Origin: Phycisphaerales bacterium
Lineage (GTDB): Bacteria; Planctomycetota; Phycisphaerae; SM23-33; FEN-1343
Reading direction: 5' to 3'
Assembly: GCA_003171335.1 (NCBI GenBank)
Contig: PMYD01000040.1
Coordinates: 1 to 64,000 of the forward strand
Length of the DNA stretch: 64,000 nt
Position numbers and translations under genes: made by a program. Positions 1 to 7,678 of this stretch are shown here, piece by piece. The notes beneath the pieces were generated by a model. It was not told the DNA's origin and made no database searches. It saw only the letters and a program-made list of their open reading frames with translations. Positions within the stretch are counted from its first letter, which is position 1. The number at the start of each line of letters is the position of its first letter.

Positions 1-45
1 TTGCAATTTGCAATTTGAAATCTCAAGAACCGGAGGCCCCTATAT

Positions 46-807
46 ATGGAGCAGACGCGCCAATTTGTCCTCACCCCTTCCATGGGCAAGCGGCTCATCG
101 GCCGCGGCCTGGCGGCGCATCCGGCCATCGCGGCCGTGCTGAAGAAGGGCACGCTGGCGATCATCGCCGGCACGACCAACGCGTACGTGGCCGAGGAAAT
201 TCTCGCCACCCTTGGCCAGGGCGAGGGCTTCGCCCGCAAGGGCTTCCGCCGCGGCATGACCGTGCCGCCGGGCTTTAACCTGGCGGCCTTGCGCTCGGAA
301 TTCGCCGGCGACGTCATCGTGGTGGATGGCAAATATCGCCCCGGCAAGACCATCTTCGACGTCGCCGATTCGCTCGCCGCCGGCGATATCGTGCTCAAGG
401 GCGCCAATGCGCTGAACGTGGCCCAGCGGGCCGCCGCCGTGTACATCGGCGACCGCAAGGCCGGCACCATCGGCGCGGTCCTGGGGGCGGTGGTCGGCCG
501 GCGCGTGCGGCTGATCGTGCCGGTGGGCCTGGAGAAGCGCGTGATCGAGCCCATCGCCGACCTGGCCGCCTTAATCAACGCCCCCACCACCCAGGGCCCG
601 GGCCTGCTGCCGCTGCCGGGCGAGCCCTTTACCGAGCTGGACGCCATCGCCACGCTCACCGGCGCTACCGGCCGCCTCCTGGCCGCCGGCGGCACCTGCG
701 GCGCCGAAGGGGCCATCTGGCTGGGCGTCAGCGGCTCCGCCGAGCAGCTCGAAAAGGCCGAGGCGATCCTCGGGAACCTGGCCAGCGAGCCGATGTACCA
801 CCAGTAG
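46..807 (+). CDS. Conserved protein of unknown function
   Basis: I do not recognise the family. The 253-residue protein is soluble-looking, with no signal peptide or membrane segment. It is rich in Ala/Gly with several short Rossmann-like glycine stretches, such as GTTNAYVAEEIL and GAVLGAVVGRR, and a C-terminal GTCGAEGAIWLGVSG segment. The start is well supported: GGAGG lies about ten bases before the ATG at 46, and the overlapping 15..278 frame is a shadow. It stands alone in front of the tRNA, flanked on both sides by AT-rich CAATTTGCAATT word repeats. No function is proposed. Confidence 0.8.
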   Translation: MEQTRQFVLTPSMGKRLIGRGLAAHPAIAAVLKKGTLAIIAGTTNAYVAEEILATLGQGEGFARKGFRRGMTVPPGFNLAALRSEFAGDVIVVDGKYRPGKTIFDVADSLAAGDIVLKGANALNVAQRAAAVYIGDRKAGTIGAVLGAVVGRRVRLIVPVGLEKRVIEPIADLAALINAPTTQGPGLLPLPGEPFTELDAIATLTGATGRLLAAGGTCGAEGAIWLGVSGSAEQLEKAEAILGNLASEPMYHQ

Positions 808-926
808 GAATTGCCAATTGCCAATTGCAAATTGCCGATTGAAAAACGAGGAGGGGCGGCCCGTGCTGCGAAAACCCTCGCCGAAGTTCCCCAATTTGCA
901 ATTTGCAATTTGAAATTGGCAATCCC
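808..926. repeat. Inverted pair of CAATTTGCAATT word repeats
   Basis: Two arms built from iterated AATTGCCAATTGC-type words (about 808-845 and 889-926) face each other across a GC-rich spacer of about 45 bases. The left arm reads ATTGCCAATTGCAAATTG; the right arm is its approximate reverse complement. A further fragment of the right-arm type opens the window at 1-20. This is one of several such pairs in the window (compare 32828-32990 and 34096-34215). Confidence 0.7.
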
Positions 927-983
927 GTTCAGGATTCGCGCCCGTTGGCAACCGTTAGTCCGTCCGATACACTCGGATTCATC

Positions 984-1056
984 GGGCCCATAGCTCAATT
1001 GGCAGAGCAGCGGACTCATAATCCGTTGGTTGGAGGTTCGAGTCCTCCTGGGCCCA
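984..1056 (+). tRNA. tRNA with CAU anticodon, probably tRNA-Ile2 (lysidine type)
   Basis: A full 73-nt cloverleaf can be folded by eye. It has acceptor GGGCCCA/TGGGCCC with A73, D-stem GCTC/GAGC, anticodon stem GCGGA/TCCGT with loop CTCATAA (anticodon CAT at 1017-1019), a five-base variable loop, and T-arm GGAGG-TTCGAGT-CCTCC. CCA is not encoded. The stem carries C4-G69 and C5-G68, the pairs known as positive determinants for TilS, so Ile2 is favoured over elongator Met. The lack of initiator features (paired 1-72, no GGG/CCC anticodon stem) excludes fMet. Confidence 0.9.
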
Positions 1057-1105
1057 GTCGTTTTCCGCCCGCCTGCGTGGGTGGAGAACCCGGGAGCCGT
1101 CATTC

Positions 1106-1393
1106 GTGAACCACATCGAGCGTTTCACGGCGCGCGCGGCCATCGCCACGGTGGATTCCGACGGCAATATTCACGAGACCATTGCGTGGCTCGAGGCCGC
1201 CGGCATCCAGGGCCTGATGCCCATGGAGCAGCGGGCCGGCAACGACCTGGCCCGCATCCGGCGCGAGCATCCGCGCTGGCTCATGGTCGGCGGCTACGAC
1301 AAGACCCTCATGCACCGCGGCGAGCCGGCCATGCGCGCGGAATTCGAGCGCCTCGGGCCCGTGATGCGCCAGGGCGGCTTCATCCCCTCCGTA
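1106..1393 (+). pseudogene. Internally deleted and truncated URO-D-family remnant
   Basis: The GTG-started frame opens with MNHIERF, like the N-terminus of planctomycete uroporphyrinogen-decarboxylase-like proteins. It then jumps straight to what is normally the C-terminal third of that family: VDSDGNIHETIAWLEAAGI, a PMEQRAG-NDLARIRREHP stretch and GGFIPSV. Some 250 expected residues are missing between, and the expected continuation after FIPSV (the DH..PPD region) is also absent because the frame runs into unrelated sequence near 1391-1395. It is read as a decayed gene; assembly misjoining is an alternative. Homology is judged from memory of the family. Confidence 0.6.
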
Positions 1394-1395
1394 CA

Positions 1396-1749
1396 AGCTG
1401 GACGGTCATCAGCGGCCCCGGCAGCGTCACTTTCGCCAATGCCGCCTCCGCGCAGACCACGGCAACTTTCGCCACAATTGGAACTTACGTGCTGCGCCTG
1501 ACGGCCAACGATTCGGCCGCCGCCACCTCGGCCGATGTGACCATCACGGTCAATCCCATCCTCGGGGACTTCAACGATGATGGCAAGGTGGATGGTGTGG
1601 ACTTCCTGATCTGGCAGTCGCACTACCCAACCGCCTCCGGCGCCACCCGCGCCCAGGGCGATGCCAACGGCGATGGCAAGGTGGATGGAGTCGATTTCCT
1701 GGCCTGGCAGGCGGCGTACGCAGGCCAGAGTCCGCCCGGCCAGGATTAG
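1396..1749 (+). pseudogene. C-terminal PKD-like and dockerin fragment
   Basis: In the frame of the 1030-1749 ORF, sequence from SWTVISGPGSVTFANAAS onward is a PKD/cadherin-like repeat ending TVNP. It is followed by a two-repeat dockerin-type module with Asp-rich calcium loops (DFNDDGKVDGVDF and DANGDGKVDGVDF). The same module ends the large protein at 8764-12006. No start, signal peptide or enzymatic part exists upstream; the frame is entered through the URO-D-like remnant. It is therefore the 3' stump of a secreted protein gene. Confidence 0.65.
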
Positions 1750-1983
1750 ACACGAAAAAACGATCTTCCGATGAGTACAAGACATTATAAAGGAAGCAGT
1801 TACAGACACCGTGGGCCCGCTGGTAGACAGGTTGCCTTGGCCGTAGTTTCTTGGCGACCGCCGCAGAACTCCCGGCGGGCGTTTCTTCAGGCTCCCGGCC
1901 ATGTGCAGGCGAATCAGGCACGCCCTGCCGTGGTGCACAGCGTTTTATTGCCTCCAGATGTGAAAGATTCTCGATTTTCTCTA

Positions 1984-2012
1984 TTGTCGATTTGAGCAAC
2001 CTGGGTTATCAT
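1984..2012 (+). promoter_or_regulatory. Candidate sigma-70 promoter for the PEP-CTERM gene
   Basis: TTGTCG at 1984-1989 and TATCAT at 2007-2012 are separated by 17 bases. If used, it would give a leader of roughly 235 nt before the ATG at 2253. Inference from motif match only. Confidence 0.4.
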
Positions 2013-2018
2013 AGCCTC

Positions 2019-2252
2019 GTGTGAGGGTGAGTTTTACCCCCTCTGATGTCACGTCGGGCCGTATGTGGTTGCTGGGAACAGCATCCAGGCCTTTGAAAAC
2101 TGATTCAGATCTGGTGAGGGAGCAACCCCCTGGTGCCGGCTGCATGAGCTAGGCAGTCGGATGAGGTTAAGGGACCTCAAGGGGCTGTTTCAACACCGTG
2201 TTCCGATGGGCAGGAGAGCCCTTGCTTGTCGGGTATATCAAGGAGAGGGATT
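2019..2252 (+). other. Long structured 5' leader of the PEP-CTERM gene
   Basis: This non-coding stretch contains several potential stems. GGGT/ACCC lies around 2027-2041; CCGGCTGC pairs with GCAGTCGG around a nine-base loop near 2138-2161; GAGGT-TAAGGG-ACCTC follows; then comes a GGGC...GCCC pair near 2210. It ends in AAGGAGAGGG just before the start codon. I could not match it to a riboswitch, 6S, SRP or RNase P consensus known to me. The region 1750-1983 upstream holds nothing I can identify beyond a weak GC-rich hairpin near 1860. Confidence 0.4.
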
Positions 2253-3038
2253 ATGAGAAAGTTTCTTCTAGTGAGTGTTCTGTTGTTAGCTTCACAGGCG
2301 TTCGGCGATGTGATGGTTGCGTTCAACTACGTCGCGGATGCCAACGTCACGATGCCGGCTGGTTTCACACAGTGGACCAGCAACGTGGACCTTTTGGGCA
2401 CGCAGAATTTGACCATCGGCTCCAACGTCGTGTCCGTGACTCCGTACCTGGACGCCCGCGACCCCAATTCAGGGATTGTCACCCCCCGGATCGCGGAGCG
2501 CAACCGCAGCACCGCCGACGCTGGTTATCCCAGTGTGAACCCCGACCTTCTGTACCAGTTCTGGCGTTCAGAGATTTCAACCACGTACAACAATAGTTCC
2601 AATTCCTGGCCGGCCTTGAAGATCCAGGTGACGGGCCTGCAAGCCAGCACGGCTTATCAGTTGACGATCGGGTCGTTTGACAAGTCCTCCGCCTACCTTG
2701 GCAAGTATCAGGACAGCGGCCTCGTGGCTCACCCGCTGAAGAACATCCTCCAGCCAGATGCTGGCACCACTGGCGCCACGTCGAACTGGACCTTCACCGG
2801 CGTGGCGACTGCGGACGGCCTTGTCAGCCCCGGCGGGGCCGGCACGGATACGGCTGCGGACACATTCACGACGGATGCCAGCGGCGTGTTGACGGTGGAC
2901 TGGATTCTGGACAACACCAACAATAATGCCGGTGCGAACCCCGAGGCCGTGATGAACTTCCTGACGGTCACCCCCGAGCCGGCGACGTTGGCCCTGCTGG
3001 TTCTGGGCGGCCTGGCGGCCCTGCGCCGCCGTCGGTAG
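2253..3038 (+). CDS. PEP-CTERM sorted exported protein
   Basis: The true start is the ATG at 2253 (MRKFLLV...), behind a strong AAGGAGAGGG; the ORF-track start at 2226 would put extra residues before the signal peptide. The 261-residue protein has an N-terminal signal peptide ending near SQAFG. A secreted body rich in Thr, Asn and Asp follows, probably beta-sandwich. The C-terminus is a classic PEP-CTERM tail: PEPATLALL, hydrophobic helix, then RRRR. Such proteins are processed by an exosortase system and displayed or released outside the cell. The body is unrecognised. It is followed by a strong terminator. Confidence 0.85.
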   Translation: MRKFLLVSVLLLASQAFGDVMVAFNYVADANVTMPAGFTQWTSNVDLLGTQNLTIGSNVVSVTPYLDARDPNSGIVTPRIAERNRSTADAGYPSVNPDLLYQFWRSEISTTYNNSSNSWPALKIQVTGLQASTAYQLTIGSFDKSSAYLGKYQDSGLVAHPLKNILQPDAGTTGATSNWTFTGVATADGLVSPGGAGTDTAADTFTTDASGVLTVDWILDNTNNNAGANPEAVMNFLTVTPEPATLALLVLGGLAALRRRR

Positions 3039-3104
3039 TAGCTGTAAAAGGCTTTTTTGACATTTAAGACGTGTTCCCTTAACACAGATCTGAAGTCGCG
3101 ACTG

Positions 3105-3141
3105 GCGCCCGCCGGCGAGAACCCGGCGGGCGCTTTATTTT
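3105..3141 (+). terminator. Rho-independent terminator after the PEP-CTERM gene
   Basis: A perfect 11-bp stem (GCGCCCGCCGG/CCGGCGGGCGC, loop CGAGAAC) is followed by TTTATTTT. The remaining 3142-3376 holds no convincing gene. Confidence 0.85.
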
Positions 3142-3376
3142 GGGCGGATCTATGCGGCGGGGAACGGGGGATTGGAACGGGGAATTGCCTGGCCCAAAAA
3201 AAAGTAGCCACGGACCCGCCGATGCAGGCCCGTGGCGGCCTTGCGCCGCACGGGCCGCAAGGCGTCCGCTGCACGGACTTATCCGGTTCTGCGCCGCCGG
3301 CTGGTCCGAATGGCCCAGCCTGACCCCACTTTGGCACCCTTTTACGGCGCGTCCCCTGGTTGCTCGCCGGGAAAGA

Positions 3377-3952
3377 TCAACCGATCAAATTGCTGGCCGA
3401 TTCCACCACATCCAGCACGCCGGCCATCGTGAAGGGCTTGGCGAGGAATCCGTCGAAACCCTCCGCCTGGAGCTTCTGCCCCTGGCGCGTGGTCAACTGC
3501 CCGCTGACCGCCACGACCTTCACCGCGGCCAGGTTCGGGTTCTGCTTGATGTTCTTACACACCTGCCGGCCGTCCACATCGGTCAGCATCAGGTCCAGCA
3601 GGATGACGTGCGGCCGGAATCGCTGGGCGGCCATGCCGGCTTCAAAGCCGTTGCCGGCCGTCTCCACTTCGTATTTAGGATTGGTGGCGAACATATCCTT
3701 CATCAGCTCCAGGGTTTCCGGCTCATCATCCACCAGGAGCACGCGTAAGGTTCCGCCGTCTAAGCCGTTGAGTGGCAAACCGTGGGCCCTCATGAATTTG
3801 ACGAGTTGGTTGACCGGAATCCGCCGGTCGCGGCTGCCGGGGATGCGATAGCCACGCAGCTTGCCGGTGTCGAACCACTTGCTGACGGTCCGCGGCGCCA
3901 CGTTGCAGATCCGGGCTACATCGCCAGTTGTAAGAACCTCTTTGTGTTTCAT
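3377..3952 (-). CDS. Excisionase-type HTH plus response-regulator receiver protein
   Basis: 191 residues. The N-terminal ~60 residues (TTGDVARICNVAPRTVSKWF) form a MerR/excisionase-like DNA-binding helix-turn-helix with an RGYRIPGSRDRRIP wing. Residues ~68-190 are a CheY-like receiver: acidic VDDE pocket, phospho-acceptor Asp in LLDLML, and the conserved Lys in LAKPF. This order (HTH first, REC second) is the reverse of OmpR-type regulators and is common in Planctomycetota. It probably responds to an unlinked histidine kinase. The only kinase in the window is at 54641. Confidence 0.85.
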   Translation of the reverse strand: MKHKEVLTTGDVARICNVAPRTVSKWFDTGKLRGYRIPGSRDRRIPVNQLVKFMRAHGLPLNGLDGGTLRVLLVDDEPETLELMKDMFATNPKYEVETAGNGFEAGMAAQRFRPHVILLDLMLTDVDGRQVCKNIKQNPNLAAVKVVAVSGQLTTRQGQKLQAEGFDGFLAKPFTMAGVLDVVESASNLIG

Positions 3953-4309
3953 AGCCGTTTCACGTCCCCTCGTGCTCTAAGGTCCACCGGCCGGTCGGGC
4001 GCTTGATGATCCCGCGTCGCCAAGCTGCGCCGCCGCCGAACGGATGAGCCGACGCACTGTTCATCGGACGCTAAGGCAAAAGCTTTAACAAGAAGCGGCC
4101 ATTGAACCGGCGGGCGGGCGGCCAAAGCCCCAAAGGCCCACGGCGGACGTCCATAGCTTCATTACATGCAAGAACTTATGGAGTGCTTTGGGGCCGGCGC
4201 CGCCGCCGGATGCTCAGAATTTCTTTTGCGGGTGGGCTGTTTGACCCCGCCATTTTCGCGGGTATAGTGAACCCATGCGCCTGCCGCATGGAACGCGGCA
4301 TGGCCCCTG
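3953..4309. other. Divergent intergenic region between regulator and helicase
   Basis: A 357-base spacer between two divergent genes. The right end holds the helicase promoter candidate (4241-4268). No ORF, RNA or repeat with clear support was seen in the rest. Confidence 0.5.
4241..4268 (+). promoter_or_regulatory. Candidate promoter of the UvrD/PcrA helicase gene
   Basis: TTGACC at 4241-4246 and TATAGT at 4263-4268, spacing 16 bases, the best sigma-70 match near this gene. A small inverted repeat (CCGC/GCGG) sits in the spacer. Confidence 0.6.
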
Positions 4310-6589
4310 ATGGAGTTGGCCGTGGACCTGCTAAGCGATCTGAACGAGCCGCAGCGCCAAGCGGTGATGCACATGGAAGGCCCGCTGCTGGTGTTGGCGG
4401 GAGCCGGCTCGGGCAAGACGCGGGTCATCACGCGCCGCGTGGCCCATCTCATTTCGCAGGGCGTGGCCCCCTGGCAGGTGCTGGCGATCACCTTCACCAA
4501 CAAGGCCGCGCACGAGATGGTCGACCGCATCGCCAACCTGGGCGCCCGCGGGGTGATGGCCTGCACGTTCCACAGCCTGTGCGCGCGGCTGTTGCGCGAG
4601 TTCGCCGAGGAGGCGGGCGTGTCGCCCAATTACAGCATCTACGACCAGGCCGACCAGCGCCGCGTGGCGCGGCTGGCGCTCGAGCAGGCCAAATTGCCTT
4701 CCGGCTCGCTGACGGCCGCCCAGGTCCTGCACACCATCAGCCGCGCCAAGATGCAGCTCCAGACCGCCGCCGACTTCGAGCAGAACGCCGCCACCTCGCC
4801 GATGCGGCAGATGGCGAAGATCTATTCTGAGTATGAGAAGCTGCTGGGCGCGGCCAACGCCCTGGACTTCGACGACCTGCTGCTGCGCGTGGCCCAGCTC
4901 ATGGGCCGCCGGCCGGACATCCGGCGACTGCTGGGTGAGCGATATCGTTTCGTGCTGATCGACGAGTACCAGGACACCAACCACGCCCAGTATGTCATCG
5001 CGCACGGCATCGCGTTGGAGCACGAGAACATCTGCGCCACGGGCGACCCGGACCAGAGCATCTACTCCTGGCGCGGCGCTCGAATCGACAACATCCTGGA
5101 ATTCGAGCACGACTACACCAACGCCACCGTGGTCCGCCTGGAGGAGAATTACCGCTCCACGCCGCAGATTCTGGCCGCCGCCGACCGGCTGATTTCCTAC
5201 AACCGCCTGCGCAAGGCCAAGGGGCTGTTCACCCAGCGGCCCTCCGGCGCCGACGTGTGGGTGGTCTGTACGCACGATGAGCACGCCGAGGCCGCCGAGG
5301 TGGTCCGCCGGGCCCGCGAGCTGGTGGCCCGGGGCATGCGGCACGACGACATCGCGGTCTTCTACCGCCTCAACAGTCTGTCACGCGTGATGGAGGATGC
5401 CTTCCGCCGCACCGGCGTGCCCTACCGCATCGCCCGCGGCGTGGCGTTCTACAATCGCAAGGAAATCAAGGATGTGCTGGCGTATCTCAAGCTGATGGTC
5501 AACCCGCGTGATGACCTGGCGTGCGAGCGGATCATCAACGTGCCCTCGCGCGGCATCGGGTCCACCACGCTGGCCCGCCTGCGCGACTTTGCCGCCGGCC
5601 GCGGCATCGGCCTGCTGGAGGCCGCCAGCCAGGGGCGAATGATCGGCGAGCTGGGCAAGGCCGCGGCGAATAAGGTGGCCGCCTTTGCCCAATTGGTGAA
5701 GCAGCTTGCCGAGGGGCCTTTAGCGCCGGTGCGCACCGTGCTGGAGAGCGTGCTGGCCGCCACGGGCATGGAGCAGGAGCTGCGGGCCATCGGCGGCGAG
5801 GAGCACGAGGAGCTGGCCAACGTGGCCGAACTGGTCACCGCCGCCGGCGAGTTCGACCGCGAGAACCCCAGCGCCACGCTGCCCGATTTTCTGCACCTGG
5901 TCTCGCTGGTCAGCGATGTGGACCGCTTCGAAGGTTCCACCGGGGCTGTTACGCTGATGACGCTGCACGCGGCCAAGGGGCTGGAGTTTCCCGCCGTGTT
6001 CATCGTGGGCTGCGAGGAGGGCATCCTGCCCTTCCGCCGCATGGGCGAGGAGGAGACTTGCGACCGGGAAGAAGAACGCCGGCTGTGCTTCGTGGGCATG
6101 ACCCGCGCCATGGACCACCTGACGCTCACCCGCGCCCGCTACCGGGGCCTGCGCGGCTCGCGGCAGCGGCAGGCGGCCTCGCCGTTCCTGGCGGAGCTGG
6201 ATGGGCCGCAGGTGCGGCACGTGGAATTGCGGCCGCCGGTGGAGGTGCAGCCGATCCGCCAGGAGTCCGGGGTCGATTCGGAGCTGGGCGAGCTGGTCGA
6301 AGAGACCCCGCCGACCTTCGATGAGGGTTTTTACGACGTCAAGGCCCCCGCCGCCAGCGTGGCCGCCGCCCCTGCCGGCCGCGACAGCGATTCCGCCGAT
6401 GTCGCCCAAAGCGATGGCTCCGTCCCCCACCTGCCGCCCGGCCGCCGCGTCCGCCACCCTATGTTCGGCACCGGCCAGATCGTAAGTACCGGCCGCAGCG
6501 GGGCCTACACGAAGGCCGTGATCGACTTCGATCAGTACGGCCGCAAGACGATTATCCTGCAGTTCACGCGGCTGGAATTGCTGGCGTGA
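4310..6589 (+). CDS. pcrA: ATP-dependent DNA helicase, UvrD/PcrA type
   Basis: 759 residues, a normal length for SF1A helicases, which unwind DNA 3'-5' in excision repair and replication restart. Motifs appear in order: Q motif (LNEPQRQAV), Walker A GAGSGKT near residue 31, TFTNKAA (Ia), DEYQDT (II) near 219, GDPDQSIYSWRGA (III) near 246, and C-terminal TLHAAKGLEF and FVGMTRA. After a linker, residues ~705-759 form the PcrA/UvrD C-terminal Tudor-like module (HPMFGTGQIV). The start is either the ATG at 4310 or the GTG at 4322, which has GGAG at a better distance. The promoter is at 4241. Confidence 0.95.
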   Translation: MELAVDLLSDLNEPQRQAVMHMEGPLLVLAGAGSGKTRVITRRVAHLISQGVAPWQVLAITFTNKAAHEMVDRIANLGARGVMACTFHSLCARLLREFAEEAGVSPNYSIYDQADQRRVARLALEQAKLPSGSLTAAQVLHTISRAKMQLQTAADFEQNAATSPMRQMAKIYSEYEKLLGAANALDFDDLLLRVAQLMGRRPDIRRLLGERYRFVLIDEYQDTNHAQYVIAHGIALEHENICATGDPDQSIYSWRGARIDNILEFEHDYTNATVVRLEENYRSTPQILAAADRLISYNRLRKAKGLFTQRPSGADVWVVCTHDEHAEAAEVVRRARELVARGMRHDDIAVFYRLNSLSRVMEDAFRRTGVPYRIARGVAFYNRKEIKDVLAYLKLMVNPRDDLACERIINVPSRGIGSTTLARLRDFAAGRGIGLLEAASQGRMIGELGKAAANKVAAFAQLVKQLAEGPLAPVRTVLESVLAATGMEQELRAIGGEEHEELANVAELVTAAGEFDRENPSATLPDFLHLVSLVSDVDRFEGSTGAVTLMTLHAAKGLEFPAVFIVGCEEGILPFRRMGEEETCDREEERRLCFVGMTRAMDHLTLTRARYRGLRGSRQRQAASPFLAELDGPQVRHVELRPPVEVQPIRQESGVDSELGELVEETPPTFDEGFYDVKAPAASVAAAPAGRDSDSADVAQSDGSVPHLPPGRRVRHPMFGTGQIVSTGRSGAYTKAVIDFDQYGRKTIILQFTRLELLA

Positions 6590-6591
6590 GC

Positions 6592-6623
6592 AATAAGCGT
6601 ATGGTATATCCCATACGCTTATT
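6592..6623. terminator. Hairpin after the helicase gene
   Basis: A perfect 13-bp inverted repeat (AATAAGCGTATGG / CCATACGCTTATT) with a six-base loop starts two bases after the stop codon. It lacks a separate long T tract but has an AT-rich stem base; likely a terminator or REP-type stem. Confidence 0.6.
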
Positions 6624-6770
6624 CGTGGAACCATGTCAAACGCGACCTCAGGAGCGAAAGTTTCGCTCCTGGTGAGCTTCCAAAACGAGAAAGCCTGTCA
6701 CGTGGTCGAATCGACCACGTGGAACCATGTTGCGTGACCTCAGGGGCGAAAGTTTCGCCCCTGCTACATG
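6624..6770. repeat. Direct repeat carrying GGGGCGAAAGTTTCGCCCC-type palindromes
   Basis: Two ~48-base direct copies start at CGTGGAACCATGT and each ends in a near-perfect palindrome (AGGAGCGAAA-G-TTTCGCTCCT at 6649-6671; the CAGGGGCG form at 6741-6763). Between them is a third palindrome with CACGTGGTCGA arms at 6699-6721. The GGGGCGAAAG palindrome recurs near 29718, and a CACGTGGTC relative near 39902. Confidence 0.75.
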
Positions 6771-6818
6771 CCCCCCCCAAGTAAGCAATCCCGGTTAAAC
6801 AACATAACGATTAACCGA

Positions 6819-7574
6819 TCATTCCCTTTGCCGATTCCTGGGATCCGCCAGCCCCATCTGGCGCTTCATCGCCAGTAGTTCCGCCAGTTGTTCGGCCGTC
6901 AGCGGCCGGGGACCGCCCAGGGGGGCGCTGAGGAGCAGCACCTGGCAGTAGCGCTCCAGGGTCTCCAGGCGCCACCAGGCCCGCAGCAAGGTTCGGCCGA
7001 CGGTGACGGCCCCGTGGTTGGACAAGAGCACGGCCCGCGCGCCGGCCTTCACGTGGGCGGCCGCCCCCACAGCCACGGCGTTGGTGCCCGGCGTGCGATA
7101 GGCGGCCAGGCCGATTGGTCCCAGCAGCATCTCCACCTCCGGCTGCACGCCGGCCGGCGGCCGCTTGCGGGCCACGGCAAAGGCCGTGGCGCACGGCGGA
7201 TGGGCGTGCACGACGGCCATCACGGTCGGGCTGGTGCGGAAGATCTGTAAATGCAGCCGAAACTCCGATGTCACGGGCAGCCGGCCGGAAAGCTGCTGGC
7301 CCTGCTCATCCAGCACCGCCAGGTCGGCGGGTTTCATGGCCCCTTTGGAAATCTCCGTGGGCGTGCACAGAACCCGCCCGCTGGCCAGGCGCAGGCTGAT
7401 ATTGCCTTCGCGGCCGCACACGAAACCCCGCTCCCACATCCAGAGGCCCACCCGGCAGATTTCCTCCCGCGCGGCCGATTCGCTTTGGCGCGGCGGGGCT
7501 TTCATGATGATCGGCGCGGCCGGCATTCGACCGAGCCGGGCCATTTTGCCGATGGACTTGTCTTCACGCGGCAT
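6819..7574 (-). CDS. Class II aldolase/adducin family protein (fuculose-phosphate-aldolase-like)
   Basis: 251 residues. Family hallmarks are visible: GREGNISLRL near residue 55, the zinc-binding HAHPP near 123, a glutamate in QPEVEMLLGPIG, and the third zinc histidine in LSNHGAVTVG. Class II aldolases of this kind cleave sugar phosphates such as fuculose- or rhamnulose-1-phosphate retro-aldol fashion. Substrate specificity cannot be read from sequence, and some members are epimerases or decarboxylases. The first ~23 residues are outside the usual domain, so an internal start at the Met before KAPPRQSE is possible. Confidence 0.85.
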   Translation of the reverse strand: MPREDKSIGKMARLGRMPAAPIIMKAPPRQSESAAREEICRVGLWMWERGFVCGREGNISLRLASGRVLCTPTEISKGAMKPADLAVLDEQGQQLSGRLPVTSEFRLHLQIFRTSPTVMAVVHAHPPCATAFAVARKRPPAGVQPEVEMLLGPIGLAAYRTPGTNAVAVGAAAHVKAGARAVLLSNHGAVTVGRTLLRAWWRLETLERYCQVLLLSAPLGGPRPLTAEQLAELLAMKRQMGLADPRNRQRE

Positions 7575-7678
7575 GTCGGGCCTTTCATAGAAGAGGCTTG
7601 AGGCGTGAACACATCTTGCGCGTCAGAGCGGCGAATCGCAAGACCCGCTTATGCCGGTGTGCAGCGAAGCTGCACACC

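Noticed and set aside
2019-2252. Known riboswitch, 6S, SRP RNA or RNase P RNA in the PEP-CTERM leader
   Set aside because: None of the conserved sequence blocks of those RNAs was recognised by eye; left as an unclassified leader.
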